Source of the DNA: Parabacteroides gordonii MS-1 = DSM 23371
Lineage (GTDB): Bacteria; Bacteroidota; Bacteroidia; Bacteroidales; Tannerellaceae
Direction of reading: 5' to 3'
Assembly (NCBI RefSeq): GCF_000969825.1
Contig: NZ_KQ033920.1
Location: 372,001-436,000, forward strand
DNA length: 64,000 nucleotides
Each line of letters starts with the position of its first letter. Positions within the stretch are counted from its first letter, which is position 1. Positions 35,093-43,700 of this stretch are shown piece after piece. Under the pieces are notes generated by a model. That model was not told where the DNA came from, ran no database searches, and worked only from the letters and a program-made list of their open reading frames with translations. Both the position numbers and the translations under genes were made by a program.

Positions 35093-35172
35093 CAAATATA
35101 ATGGAAAATTTTCAGGTAGACTTGAAAATGTTCTCAAAAACGAGGCGTTTTTCAAGTCTACCTGAAAATTTT
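35093..35172 (-). promoter_or_regulatory. Promoter with 24-bp perfect inverted repeat
   Basis: Two 24-bp arms (35105-35128 and 35149-35172; shared core TTTCAGGTAGACTTGAAAA) flank a 20-bp spacer. The gene-proximal arm covers the region between the -33 position and the -7 box TATATTTG (35100-35093, minus strand). Either dimeric repressor sites or a strong cruciform/hairpin is possible. No T-run follows, so it is not a standard terminator. Confidence 0.75.
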
Positions 35173-35198
35173 TGTTGGTAGAGTAAGCGAAAAACAAA

Positions 35199-35693
35199 TT
35201 ATTTTTTCAGTAAAATTGATTCTATCTTTTCCTTTAACTGGTCTTTAGACATTGCTCCCTGAAGCATTTGGGGTTTTCCTTCCATAGGGATGTATAGAAG
35301 GGCTGGTATTCCTTGAATGCCGAATGCCTGGGCCAACTCTGTTTCTTTATCTACATCGACTTTGTAAATGTTGATCTGTCCGGCATATTCTTTGGCAAGC
35401 TGTTCCAGTGAAGGAGCGATCATCTTACAGGGACCGCACCAGTCGGCATAGAAGTCGATGATGGCAGGTTTGTCTCCGAGATATTTCCACTCATTCGGAT
35501 TCGCTTCATAGTTGTATATCTTTTTCAGGAAGTCCGCCTTTGCAATATGTACAGGTGCAGCTGCTTGCTTTCCAGTTACTTCCGTGGTTGAAGTCGTTTC
35601 ATCGCTGTTGTTTTTGGCTTGTCCTTTACAGGATACTAAAGTCATGAAACCCACAACTAAAACCAGTAATGTGAAGATTCTTTTTGTATTCAT
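35199..35693 (-). CDS. Thioredoxin-like lipoprotein
   Basis: A 164-residue lipoprotein (lipobox MTLVSC, C22) with a Ser/Thr-rich linker and a complete thioredoxin fold. DFYADWCGPCKM holds the redox pair C86/C89, and GIPALLYIP contains the cis-proline. Anchored in the envelope, it should reduce or shuffle periplasmic disulfides; Bacteroidales use several such proteins in redox and oxidative stress responses. Its specific substrate is not evident from neighbours. The promoter should lie in 35694-35800. Confidence 0.9.
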   Translation of the reverse strand: MNTKRIFTLLVLVVGFMTLVSCKGQAKNNSDETTSTTEVTGKQAAAPVHIAKADFLKKIYNYEANPNEWKYLGDKPAIIDFYADWCGPCKMIAPSLEQLAKEYAGQINIYKVDVDKETELAQAFGIQGIPALLYIPMEGKPQMLQGAMSKDQLKEKIESILLKK

Positions 35694-35959
35694 TTTATTC
35701 TATTTTGGTGTTGATAATTATTTCTACTATGAAATGTTCTTATATGAAATTATAATACAAACATATATTCTATCTTCTAATACAACAAGTTTCTAGTGGA
35801 AAGTATTATTGCGGATAACATAGTTTCACAGAAACGGCATGATTCTACAGATTAAAAAGATTTATTGCCTGTGTCTTTTTATTGTGTTAACACTTTTGTC
35901 GGCCGATCGGATTTGATATGATTGAAATTATCTATCTTTGTGGCAAAGAAAGGTAATCA
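35694..35959. other. Divergent intergenic region with the recR promoter
   Basis: The region contains TATCTTTG (35933-35940), an exact -7 box 20 bp before the recR start, with TTTG at 35912-35915 (17-bp spacing, slightly short). The thioredoxin gene's promoter must also lie here. No gene or repeat is seen. Confidence 0.5.
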
Positions 35960-36583
35960 ATGACTCAAAAATATCCATCCGCTTTATTGGAAAATGCAGT
36001 AAATGAGTTGGCTTCGCTTCCCGGGGTGGGGAGGAAGACGGCTTTGCGACTGGCTTTATATATGTTACGCCGGGATGAAGGTTATACGGAAAATTTTGCA
36101 TCCGCTTTGCTGGCCTTGCGGAAAGAAGTGAAGTATTGCAAAGTCTGTCATAATATCTGTGACGATGAGATGTGTTCTATCTGTGCAGATCCTAAACGGG
36201 ATCAGTCGACCGTTTGTGTGGTTGAAAATATCAAGGAAGTAATGGCGATCGAAAATACCGGGCAGTTTCGTGGTGTTTACCATGTTCTTGGAGGGATTAT
36301 TTCGCCGATGGACGGTATTGGCCCGGGCGATTTGCAGATAGACAGTCTGGTACAACGAGTAGCTAACGAAGAAGTAAAGGAAATTGTCCTTGCACTTAGT
36401 ACTACGATGGAAGGGGATACGACCAATTTCTTTATCTATCGCAAGCTATCCCCTTATAATGTGAAGATAACCGTCATTGCCCGTGGTGTTTCTATTGGTG
36501 ATGAGATTGAGTATGCAGACGAAATAACATTGGGACGTTCTATTGTGAACCGTACCAGTTTTAATGACTCGATAAAAATATAA
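35960..36583 (+). CDS. recR: Recombination protein RecR
   Basis: A 207-residue protein of standard RecR length. It has an N-terminal helix-hairpin-helix ([20 protein letters not shown], 18-37), a four-cysteine zinc finger (C60, C63, C72, C75), a Toprim domain beginning [14 protein letters not shown], and a conserved C-terminal [14 protein letters not shown]. RecR works with RecO (and RecF) to load RecA at single-strand gaps. It leads a compact run with the glycosyltransferase and GNAT genes (10 and 1 bp gaps). Confidence 0.97.
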   Translation: MTQKYPSALLENAVNELASLPGVGRKTALRLALYMLRRDEGYTENFASALLALRKEVKYCKVCHNICDDEMCSICADPKRDQSTVCVVENIKEVMAIENTGQFRGVYHVLGGIISPMDGIGPGDLQIDSLVQRVANEEVKEIVLALSTTMEGDTTNFFIYRKLSPYNVKITVIARGVSIGDEIEYADEITLGRSIVNRTSFNDSIKI

Positions 36584-36593
36584 TCTGATTCTT

Positions 36594-37769
36594 ATGTACG
36601 AAACCAAGATTTCCGTTATCATCGTAAACTATAATGTAAAGTATTTCCTGGAACAATGTCTTTATTCGGTTCAGGCTGCTGTTGCCGGACTCGATGCTGA
36701 GGTTTTTGTTGTGGACAATAATTCGACGGATGGTTCTGTCGATTATCTCCGTCCCCGGTTTCCGGAAGTGACGTTTATAGAGAATAAGGATAATCCGGGA
36801 TTTGCCAAGGCCAATAATCAGGCGATCCGTCAATGTAACGGAGAGTATGTTTTGTTGCTTAATCCGGATACAGTGATAGGCGAGGAGAGTCTTCGAACTC
36901 TGTGTTTCTTTATGGATGAACATCCGAATGCGGGTGGGATAGGTGTAAAGATGCTGGATGGGCATGGGGTATTCCTGCCTGAAAGTAAACGGAGTTTTCC
37001 TTCTCCCTGGGTTTCGTTCTGTAAGATATTCGGTTTGTCGAAGTTGTTTCCGAAATCCCGTGTTTTTTCAAGATATAGCCTGGCGTATCTGGATAAGGAG
37101 AAACAACATAAAGTGGATGTGCTGGCCGGTGCATTTATGTTGCTGCGCCATGAAGCGCTGGATAAAACCGGACTTCTGGATGAAGATTTCTTTATGTATG
37201 GCGAGGACATCGACCTGTCGTACCGGATGGTGTTGGGGGGCTATAAAAACTATTATATCCCCGAGCGTATTCTTCATTATAAAGGAGAAAGTACCAAGCA
37301 TGGCGATATGAAATATGTAAAGGCATTTTACGGTGCCATGTTGATCTTTTTCAAGAAATATTATCCTCATTCCGGTTGGCTGATGGGATTTTTTATCAAG
37401 CTGGCTATCGGGTTGCGTGCTTCAATGGCTGCTTTATCGCGTTTGTTGGGAGTAAAGCCAAAGTCGAAAAGCAAGCATAAACGCTTACTGGTTGTTTGCC
37501 GTGAGGAAAATTTTGAAGCGATTAAGGCTGCCTGCGTAAAACAGATGCCGGAACTGGAACATGTAAATCTTTGGGACCTGGACGGGGAACGTGTAATGGA
37601 TGCTATCTGCCGCCGTAATCAGATGAAGGAGTTTACGGATTATGCTTTTTGTTATCCGGATGCCCGTTTTGAGCAGATGCTTCTGTTTATGGATACACTG
37701 GTCGACAAGAAAGTTACTTATCATATTTATTGTAAAAAAAGCGGACAACTAATATCACCGGGGAAATAA
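36594..37769 (+). CDS. Family 2 glycosyltransferase (WbbL/rhamnosyltransferase type)
   Basis: A 391-residue GT-A glycosyltransferase. The nucleotide-binding start is ISVIIVNYNVKYFLEQCL, then VVDNNSTDGSVDYL, GFAKANNQAIRQ, LLNPDTV (DXD-like metal motif) and FMYGEDIDLSYRM (acceptor/catalytic region with Glu-Asp). Such enzymes add rhamnose or related sugars to surface glycans. One or two hydrophobic stretches after residue 255 (WLMGFFIKLAIGLRASMAAL) suggest membrane association. The last 80 residues form an extra small domain without a recognised name. It is probably co-transcribed with recR. Confidence 0.92.
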   Translation: MYETKISVIIVNYNVKYFLEQCLYSVQAAVAGLDAEVFVVDNNSTDGSVDYLRPRFPEVTFIENKDNPGFAKANNQAIRQCNGEYVLLLNPDTVIGEESLRTLCFFMDEHPNAGGIGVKMLDGHGVFLPESKRSFPSPWVSFCKIFGLSKLFPKSRVFSRYSLAYLDKEKQHKVDVLAGAFMLLRHEALDKTGLLDEDFFMYGEDIDLSYRMVLGGYKNYYIPERILHYKGESTKHGDMKYVKAFYGAMLIFFKKYYPHSGWLMGFFIKLAIGLRASMAALSRLLGVKPKSKSKHKRLLVVCREENFEAIKAACVKQMPELEHVNLWDLDGERVMDAICRRNQMKEFTDYAFCYPDARFEQMLLFMDTLVDKKVTYHIYCKKSGQLISPGK

Positions 37770-37770
37770 T

Positions 37771-38304
37771 ATGGCACAACTGGAAAATGAAACGATTCGT
37801 CTCCGTGCCCTGGAGCCGGAAGATCTGGAACTTTTGTATCGCTGGGAGAATAATCCGGAGCTTTGGAGTCTTGGAAATACAATGTCTCCCTATTCGCGTT
37901 ATATACTGAAAGAGTATATTCGTGAGTCGCATCGTGATATTTTCGATCTGAAGCAGTTGCGTCTGATGATCGAGCTTCGTTCAACGGGGGCGGCTGTCGG
38001 TACTGTCGACCTGTACGATTTCGAACCGCATCATCGGCGTGCCGGTATCGGTATTTTACTGGAACCTGTTTATCAGGGAAACGGGTTGGCTATCGAAGCA
38101 ATGAATGTACTGATAGATTATGCGTTCTCTTTTCTGAAACTGCATCAGTTATATGTGCATATACCCATTGATAACGAGGCCAGCAAAGCCCTTTTTACCC
38201 GCTGCGGATTTACCGTTACAGGTATCATGACAGATTGGATCATCACAGAAAACGGATATTCTGATGTACTGATGATGCAAAAAGTCAATAAACAGATTGT
38301 GTGA
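37771..38304 (+). CDS. GNAT N-acetyltransferase (RimJ/RimL-like)
   Basis: A 177-residue acetyltransferase beginning IRLRALEPEDLELLYRWENN and containing the acetyl-CoA loop RRAGIGILLEPVYQGNGLAI, AMNVLIDYAF and HIPIDNEASKALFTRCGF. The family acetylates N-termini or small amines; closest in style to RimJ/RimL or SpeG (EHWLNEPDxxxW is replaced by RWENNPELWSLG). It starts 1 bp after the glycosyltransferase stop. It converges end to end with the next, minus-strand gene, leaving only 4 bp between them. Confidence 0.9.
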   Translation: MAQLENETIRLRALEPEDLELLYRWENNPELWSLGNTMSPYSRYILKEYIRESHRDIFDLKQLRLMIELRSTGAAVGTVDLYDFEPHHRRAGIGILLEPVYQGNGLAIEAMNVLIDYAFSFLKLHQLYVHIPIDNEASKALFTRCGFTVTGIMTDWIITENGYSDVLMMQKVNKQIV

Positions 38305-38308
38305 TAAT

Positions 38309-38905
38309 TTAATTCAGATAAGGATCTTTCGGATATTTAGTCCATGCCTCGTAGTTACTGCCTAACTGTTCGAGTGAGTTCTTCCAGAAACTTTCTCCAT
38401 CGGCAAGTAATACATTTTCTTTAGCTGCGTGACTGACTACCCACGAGTTTTTATTGATCTCGTTTCCCAACTGTCCTTCCGTCCATCCCGAATAACCGAG
38501 GAAAAACTTTACTTTTCCTTCAATCGAATGGCCATTCTGTATATAACGTTTCAATGCTTCGAAATCACCGTCGAAATACAGGCGGTCTTTGATCTTTACA
38601 GAGTCGGGTACGATCAGATCTCCCAATGAATGGATAAAGAACAACCGGTTGGCACTTACCGGGCCACCCAGATAGATTGGTATTTCCGGATACTCTTCCA
38701 GTTCCGGAAAAAAAGTATTTACAATCAGATCCGTTTTCTTATTTAATACAAACCCCATCGATCCCTGCGTATTATGTTCTACCAGTAGAACAACAGAACG
38801 CTGGAAATAAGCATCTTGCAGGAAAGGTTCTGATATGAGTATGCTTCCTTGTGCAGGAAGGAGATTATTATGCGTAATTTTGAATATGTTATTATATGTA
38901 GCCAT
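38309..38905 (-). CDS. YqgE/AlgH family protein
   Basis: A 198-residue protein of the conserved YqgE/AlgH family (DUF179): GSILISEPFLQDAYFQRSVV, LLVEHNTQGSMGFVLNKKT, IYLGGPVSANRLFFIHSL, and FLGYSGWTEGQLGNEI (the signature G-Y-x-G-W-x-x-x-Q-L). Its molecular function is not settled, though it is widespread and soluble. Length is normal. There is no operon partner on this strand. Confidence 0.95.
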   Translation of the reverse strand: MATYNNIFKITHNNLLPAQGSILISEPFLQDAYFQRSVVLLVEHNTQGSMGFVLNKKTDLIVNTFFPELEEYPEIPIYLGGPVSANRLFFIHSLGDLIVPDSVKIKDRLYFDGDFEALKRYIQNGHSIEGKVKFFLGYSGWTEGQLGNEINKNSWVVSHAAKENVLLADGESFWKNSLEQLGSNYEAWTKYPKDPYLN

Positions 38906-38972
38906 AGTGAAGATTGCTTACTGTTGTTAGACAGGGACAATATATGGCTTTTGATGTTAAGAAGCAAACGAA

Positions 38973-39017
38973 AAACCCGGCATTTGGGTTAATAAGTGTA
39001 AAATAAATGCCGGGTTT
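38973..39017 (-). terminator. Terminator of the aminotransferase gene
   Basis: Perfect 13-bp arms AAACCCGGCATTT (38973-38985) and AAATGCCGGGTTT (39005-39017) with a 19-nt loop. On the minus strand a T-run follows. It begins 8 bp after the stop codon. Confidence 0.85.
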
Positions 39018-39024
39018 GTGTTAA

Positions 39025-40338
39025 TTATAAGGTATGATTTTCTTTGAATAGCTTTAAACGCTCTTCAAGCAGATCATATTGATGCGGTTTGATAAATGAA
39101 GTACAGGCGCGAAGTCCTTCCTGATTACTTCCTGTCGTGCTTAATGAGATAGCACTTACACCGTAATAGATCAGTTCTTCCATCAACTGTCCGCCGGTCA
39201 TTCCGGGATAGGCGATCGTGAAATAGAAGCCGTCGGCAATAGGCTCGTCGAGGTCATGGTCGTAAACGATCGTAAAGCCATAGTCTGTAAAGATCTTCTT
39301 TAGCTTTTCAGCACGGCGTCCATATTCTTTCACTTCAGTGATAAAATCGAATTGTCCGTCTGATGCCGCCTTGAACATGGCAGCCAATGCAATCTGAGCC
39401 GAGTGGCTGGTTCCTGATGACAGGGCGTATAAAACGCGGTGAATATATACTGTACCGAAAGTACCGCCGCCATAACGCTTAGTCAGTCCCGAATAAGCAC
39501 GATGGTAAAGTTTATTGGAGATAGCCGTCACGCCGATACGCTGTCCGGCATAGCTGAATGCTTTGGAACCGGATATCTGTAAGATGTAATTATCTGTATA
39601 ATGGGCAACGCTTGCCTGGTAAGGTGCTTCAAACGGTTTGCCAAGCTCTTTGCGGAAGTCCATTGCGAAATAGGCGAGGTCTTCGATCACGATCGTATCG
39701 TATTTGTTTGCCATTTCACCGATGATCTTCAATTCATCGTCTGTCAGGCAGAACCAAGCAGGGTTGTTGGGGTTGGAGTAGATCATAGCTGCGATATTAC
39801 CTTTGGAAAGATGTTCTTCCAGGATGGCGCGCAGTTTTTCTCCACGGTATTCGTATACGTCGAATGATTCGTATTTATAGCCCATCACAACGATTTGTTG
39901 TTTTTGGACAGGAAATCCCGGGTCGATGAACAGGATGGTGTCTTTTCCTTCCGTGCATTGTCCGCTGGTAAGGAAAGAGGCGAATGTTCCCTGCATGGAG
40001 CCGGTTACCGGAACACAACATTCCGGAGCGATATCTATATTAATGAATGCCTTGATGAATCTGGAGGCTTCTGCTTTTACTTCCGGCGTACCGTTGATGT
40101 TCGGGTAAATGGAAGCGATGCCGTTCTGTAATGCTTTTACTTCTGCGTCTACGCCCACTTGCGCCGCTTTTAATCCGGGAACACCCATTTCCATGTGTAT
40201 GAACTCGGTATTTGTTTCCTGTTCCAATTGTGTGGATATGGCAACAACTTCACGAATCGTTGCTTTCCCGAAATCCGGTAATCCGTAGCCATCTATTATT
40301 CGTCTGGCAGTCTGATAATCTACTGGAGTATTCTTCAT
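39025..40338 (-). CDS. PLP-dependent class I/II aminotransferase
   Basis: A 437-residue fold-type I aminotransferase. Visible are the N-terminal LPDFGKATIREVVAIS, the cofactor-stacking region VTGSMQGTFASF, the substrate/PLP motif YSNPNNPAWFCL and VIEDLAYFAMDF (PLP-binding Asp and Tyr), the Schiff-base lysine in ISGSKAFSYAGQRIG, and the C-terminal carboxylate-binding GLRACTSFIKP. It transfers amino groups between amino and keto acids; the substrate cannot be told from sequence. It is monocistronic, with its own terminator. Confidence 0.92.
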   Translation of the reverse strand: MKNTPVDYQTARRIIDGYGLPDFGKATIREVVAISTQLEQETNTEFIHMEMGVPGLKAAQVGVDAEVKALQNGIASIYPNINGTPEVKAEASRFIKAFINIDIAPECCVPVTGSMQGTFASFLTSGQCTEGKDTILFIDPGFPVQKQQIVVMGYKYESFDVYEYRGEKLRAILEEHLSKGNIAAMIYSNPNNPAWFCLTDDELKIIGEMANKYDTIVIEDLAYFAMDFRKELGKPFEAPYQASVAHYTDNYILQISGSKAFSYAGQRIGVTAISNKLYHRAYSGLTKRYGGGTFGTVYIHRVLYALSSGTSHSAQIALAAMFKAASDGQFDFITEVKEYGRRAEKLKKIFTDYGFTIVYDHDLDEPIADGFYFTIAYPGMTGGQLMEELIYYGVSAISLSTTGSNQEGLRACTSFIKPHQYDLLEERLKLFKENHTL

Positions 40339-40475
40339 GTCTGTTATATTTATATGGAGGACAAAAGTAAAAAAATAATCAATCCAATGTGAAATATTTG
40401 TGTGAAACTGTTGTATAATTAAAAATATTATCTACCTTTGCACCGCAATCGAGAGAGATGCGATACAAAAACATT

Positions 40476-40550
40476 GGTTCGGTAGTTCAGTTGGTTAGAA
40501 TACATGCCTGTCACGCATGGGGTCGCGGGTTCGAGTCCCGTCCGGACCGC
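40476..40550 (+). tRNA. tRNA-Asp (GTC)
   Basis: A full cloverleaf: acceptor GGTTCGG pairing with CCGGACC (one G-T), D arm AGTTCAGTTGGTTAGAAT, anticodon loop CTGTCAC with GTC, and T arm GCGGGTTCGAGTCCCGT. CCA is not encoded. Its 3' end is the insertion site of the mobile element that follows. Confidence 0.97.
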
Positions 40551-40552
40551 TT
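40528..40552 (+). repeat. attL of the tRNA-Asp element
   Basis: The tRNA 3' end TCCCGTCCGGACCGCTT (40536-40552) recurs exactly at 50129-50145. With three mismatches the match extends left to GGTTC at 40528. The two copies bound a 9.6-kb element and the tRNA stays intact on this side. Confidence 0.85.
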
Positions 40553-40574
40553 TCAAAGAAAGCAAAATAAAGTA

Positions 40575-40610
40575 AAGCTCTGTAATTCAATGATTACAGG
40601 GCTTTTTCTT
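40575..40610 (+). terminator. Terminator after tRNA-Asp, on the element side
   Basis: The arms AAGCTCTGTAA and TTACAGGGCTT, with one wobble pair, are followed by a T-rich tail (TTTCTTTTTCC). It lies inside the mobile element and so replaces the chromosomal terminator displaced to 50165. Confidence 0.75.
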
Positions 40611-40792
40611 TTTCCTCACTTTGGCAAAAAATAGCAGTTTAGAGTAGTCCGCACATGGCTTATTCGTGGGACTTTTTGAAAGCTATTTTTGCTCCCACGA
40701 ATTGACGCATTTGGCTTTGATTGTCAGTGTTTTGCGCAGTTGGTTTTTGAGCCTAATAAACTAATTTTGCAACACTTAAAAATTAAAGAATT

Positions 40793-42022
40793 ATGGGAGC
40801 AATGAAAAGAAACACATTGAGCGTACTATTCATTATCAAGAAAGCGAAACTTCTCAAAAACGGCGAAGCTCCTGTTTGTATGCGCATCACCGTAAACAAG
40901 CGAGTAGCCGAAGTGATGATTAAACGGAGCATTCCTGCGGATTTATGGAATCAGAAAAAAGAATGTTCCAAAGGGAAAGACCGTGTAGCCACAGAACTAA
41001 ACCATTATATCCGTACAGTCCGAGCCAAAGTATTACAGATACATCGTGAATTGGAGATAGACAATAAACAGATAACAGCCGATATAATAAAAGATTGTTT
41101 CTACGGACGTGATAAAGTGCAATGTAGTTTATTAGAAGTCTATGCGGAACATAACGAAAAATGTCGGGCTTTGATAGGCAAAGACTATACAGCGTCTACC
41201 GTAGCCAAGTTTGATACCTCTATCAATCGCCTAAAAGAATATATCCGCTCTTACTACCACCGTGATGATATAATGTTATCGGAGGTAGACGGACAGTTCA
41301 TTCGTGACTTCGACTTTTGGCTGAAAACTGATAAGCATTGCCAAAACAATTCTGCTTTAAAGCATTTGAAGACTTTAAAAAAGGTCATTCGTATTGCTTT
41401 GGCTAATGACTGGATAAAAAAAGATCCTTTTTACGGTATTCACTTCAAACAAGAGGAAGTAGAGGTGGAATTTCTATCACGTGAAGAACTGGATATTTTG
41501 ATGAACAAAGAATTTACCATCAAGCGATTGGAGCAGATAAGAGATACTTTTATCTTCTGTTGCTTCACGGCACTCGCTTTCGCAGATGTTAAACAGTTAA
41601 GCCGTGAACACCTGATAAAAGACAATAACGGTGCATTGTGGATACGCAAGGCACGACAAAAGACGAATCAGATGTGCAATATACCTGTGCTATCTATACC
41701 TCAAAGAATACTTAGAAAGTATGAAGATAATATAGAGTGCATCAAGAAAGGTGTGCTTCTGCCTGTAATAAGTAACCAGCGCACAAATTCCTATTTGAAA
41801 GAAATTGCTGATCTATGCGGTATTACCAAGCGACTGACCACGCACACAGCCCGTCATACGGCGGCTACAACTGTATTTCTAGGCAATGAGGTATCAATGG
41901 AGAATGTAGCTAAGATTTTGGGGCACTCTAATATAAAAATGACACAGCACTATGCAAAGGTGTTGGATAGCTCTATTATGAGAGATATGATTAATGTAGA
42001 AAAGAACTTTCTTAAATTGTAG
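40793..42022 (+). CDS. int: Tyrosine integrase of the tRNA-Asp element
   Basis: A 409-residue tyrosine recombinase. It has an arm-type DNA-binding start (SVLFIIKKAKLLKNGEAPVC), a core-binding SAM-like domain (about 105-205), and a catalytic domain with RKARQKTNQ (Lys), HTARHTAATT (H-x-x-R-H), LGHSNIKMTQHYAKV (His and Tyr). The first Arg position reads FTALAFADV, as in the CTnDOT/NBU class, where it is naturally absent. It lies next to attL in tRNA-Asp and should integrate and excise the element with the excisionase-like protein at 44496. Confidence 0.93.
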   Translation: MGAMKRNTLSVLFIIKKAKLLKNGEAPVCMRITVNKRVAEVMIKRSIPADLWNQKKECSKGKDRVATELNHYIRTVRAKVLQIHRELEIDNKQITADIIKDCFYGRDKVQCSLLEVYAEHNEKCRALIGKDYTASTVAKFDTSINRLKEYIRSYYHRDDIMLSEVDGQFIRDFDFWLKTDKHCQNNSALKHLKTLKKVIRIALANDWIKKDPFYGIHFKQEEVEVEFLSREELDILMNKEFTIKRLEQIRDTFIFCCFTALAFADVKQLSREHLIKDNNGALWIRKARQKTNQMCNIPVLSIPQRILRKYEDNIECIKKGVLLPVISNQRTNSYLKEIADLCGITKRLTTHTARHTAATTVFLGNEVSMENVAKILGHSNIKMTQHYAKVLDSSIMRDMINVEKNFLKL

Positions 42023-42104
42023 TATCGTAATTTTCCAAATCAGACTAAAACATTAACGAAGATAAGCTCCGCATCCAGTTCGTTCAAGTCCAAGCCCTAA
42101 AGGG

Positions 42105-42159
42105 TTAAGCCAAAAATCTCCACACCTGCGCTACGCTTCGGGTAGTATTTTTAGCTTAA
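42105..42159. repeat. Hairpin downstream of the integrase
   Basis: The arms TTAAGCCAAAAAT (42105-42117) and ATTTTTAGCTTAA (42147-42159) pair at 12 of 13 positions. The loop contains small GC-rich hairpins. It may be a terminator for both convergent genes (integrase and LuxR-type), or part of the element's recombination region. Confidence 0.55.
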
Positions 42160-42201
42160 GACTTGCACAAACTGGTTGCTACACTGATAGAGTTAATGTT
42201 A

Positions 42202-43011
42202 TTAATCCGTTTCGGAAAAAATGTGTTTTTGAGTTGAGTTATTTAATAAACCCAACCTTTGAGCTATATTTACCGCTTCGATAGAATTGTTTGCTTTTAA
42301 TTTAAGTAGAATGTTTTGTCTATGAGTGTTTATTGTATTGATACTGATATTCAAAGAGTTTGCAATCTCTTTACTTAATAAACCTTGTTTCATTAATTGC
42401 AAGACGCTCAATTCTCTATTTGTCAATGGTTCTTCTAAGGTATCTGACAAATCAATAAATATCTGTTCTCCTGTTTCAAAATTATAAAGGTGGCTTTTGG
42501 TTGTTTCTGATTCATGGCTTGCATCAACATCTATAACCGATAGCATAAGCCAAATATTCCCCGACTTATCTAATTCTATTGCTTGCTCCTGTTCAATAAT
42601 ACGGATATATTCCCCACGTACATTTCTTACTCGCATTTCATGTACCATCTTATGCTTCATTTTTTCTTCAGCGGAAAGACTACTTAATAAGGAATAGATT
42701 TTCTTTCTAACAAGCAAGCCGTAATGTATATCACCCGGATGCATAATCTCTAAGACTGGTTCATTCCCGTTAATAAATAATCTTTTAGAGTCAATCCCGT
42801 ATGATTGAGGGATATTGTCTGATGCAAAAACGAATTTCTTAGTATAACAGTCAAAGACTAACACTATACTATGTGCGAGTTCTGATAGTTTTAGCCAATC
42901 TGCTTTTTTCTGTTCTATAACTGAGTAATCCAGCTCGTCAATAAAAGCACCTGATATTGGCAGAATATTTTCGACTGCTTTTTCTATTTTATCTATTGAT
43001 TGATTTTTCAT
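42202..43011 (-). CDS. PAS-LuxR family transcriptional regulator
   Basis: A 269-residue protein. The middle (about 45-170) is PAS-like, with FVFASDNIPQSYGIDSKRLF, EIMHPGDIHYG and VRNVRGEYIRII. The C-terminus (about 197-262) is a LuxR/GerE helix-turn-helix, LTNRELSVLQLMKQGLLSKE then INTINTHRQNILLKLKANNS. It shares this layout and many residues with the chromosomal regulator at 61625-62383. Carried by the element and divergent from 43179, it probably controls the neighbouring genes or host genes; the signal is unknown. Confidence 0.87.
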   Translation of the reverse strand: MKNQSIDKIEKAVENILPISGAFIDELDYSVIEQKKADWLKLSELAHSIVLVFDCYTKKFVFASDNIPQSYGIDSKRLFINGNEPVLEIMHPGDIHYGLLVRKKIYSLLSSLSAEEKMKHKMVHEMRVRNVRGEYIRIIEQEQAIELDKSGNIWLMLSVIDVDASHESETTKSHLYNFETGEQIFIDLSDTLEEPLTNRELSVLQLMKQGLLSKEIANSLNISINTINTHRQNILLKLKANNSIEAVNIAQRLGLLNNSTQKHIFSETD

Positions 43012-43081
43012 ACCTCATATTTCCAGACTGTTAAGCCTCACCTCATTATAAATGACTATTGTAACAGTTAAGGCTTGCCTG

Positions 43082-43099
43082 TAACTTTGCACAAAGTTA
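43082..43099. promoter_or_regulatory. Back-to-back -7 boxes between divergent genes
   Basis: TAACTTTGCACAAAGTTA is a palindrome whose two arms are both the -7 box TAACTTTG, one per strand. It sits between the minus-strand LuxR-type gene (start 43011) and the plus-strand gene at 43179. No clear -33 boxes are seen. Confidence 0.5.
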
Positions 43100-43178
43100 A
43101 TAAATTAATAATGAATAACATGTGTAGAGTTACATATAGTTAGTCATGCTAATAATAAACAATTAAAAACTATCAATT

Positions 43179-43670
43179 ATGATTCAGAAAGTTAAGCTAA
43201 CAACACGTGAAGGTAAAAAAGTTATGGGCTACCGAGTTACTGTTACTTCGGATTTTCATTCTAATATAGAGAATATATGGGATAAAATTCAAGATGTCGA
43301 TACTTTGAGAGAGATTTGTAGACCTAAAGCCAGCTTTATTTCTTGTGATGACTCTCCTATGTTGTGGGAAGAGGGTAGATCCTTTGTTTTTAAGCTGTTC
43401 TTGCATGGCTTTTTGCCAGTAGGTAGACATACGATAAACGTTGTCAAGATGGATAAAGCGTCACGAGAAATTGATACAAAAGAATATAACGATACTATAA
43501 TCATTTGGAATCACTATATTAAGATGGAGGAAATAAGCCAACAGGTAACCCGATATACTGACACTGTGGACTTATATGCAGGTTGCTTTACGTCTATTGC
43601 TGCATGGTGGACTTTAAAATTCTATAAGCATAGACAGCGTAAATGGCAAATAATTGCGAAGAGTTTATAA
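43179..43670 (+). CDS. SRPBCC/START-like fold protein
   Basis: 163 residues (a later start at 43227 is possible). The segments VTSDFHSNIENIWDKIQDVD, WEEGRSFVFKLFLHGFLPVG, and YTDTVDLYAGCFTSIAAWWT suggest a SRPBCC ligand-binding fold, with the family's typical ending FYKHRQRKWQIIAKSL. Such domains bind hydrophobic ligands. Here the gene is element cargo between two regulators, followed 31 bp later by an RteC-like gene. Its function is unknown; it might sense a ligand for the LuxR-type regulator. Confidence 0.6.
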   Translation: MIQKVKLTTREGKKVMGYRVTVTSDFHSNIENIWDKIQDVDTLREICRPKASFISCDDSPMLWEEGRSFVFKLFLHGFLPVGRHTINVVKMDKASREIDTKEYNDTIIIWNHYIKMEEISQQVTRYTDTVDLYAGCFTSIAAWWTLKFYKHRQRKWQIIAKSL

Positions 43671-43700
43671 ATTCATATCGAATGATAAAAACAGAGGGTC

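Noticed and set aside
35105-35172. Large inverted repeat as terminator of the thioredoxin gene
   Set aside because: No T-run follows on the minus strand, and the repeat covers a consensus promoter for the next gene.
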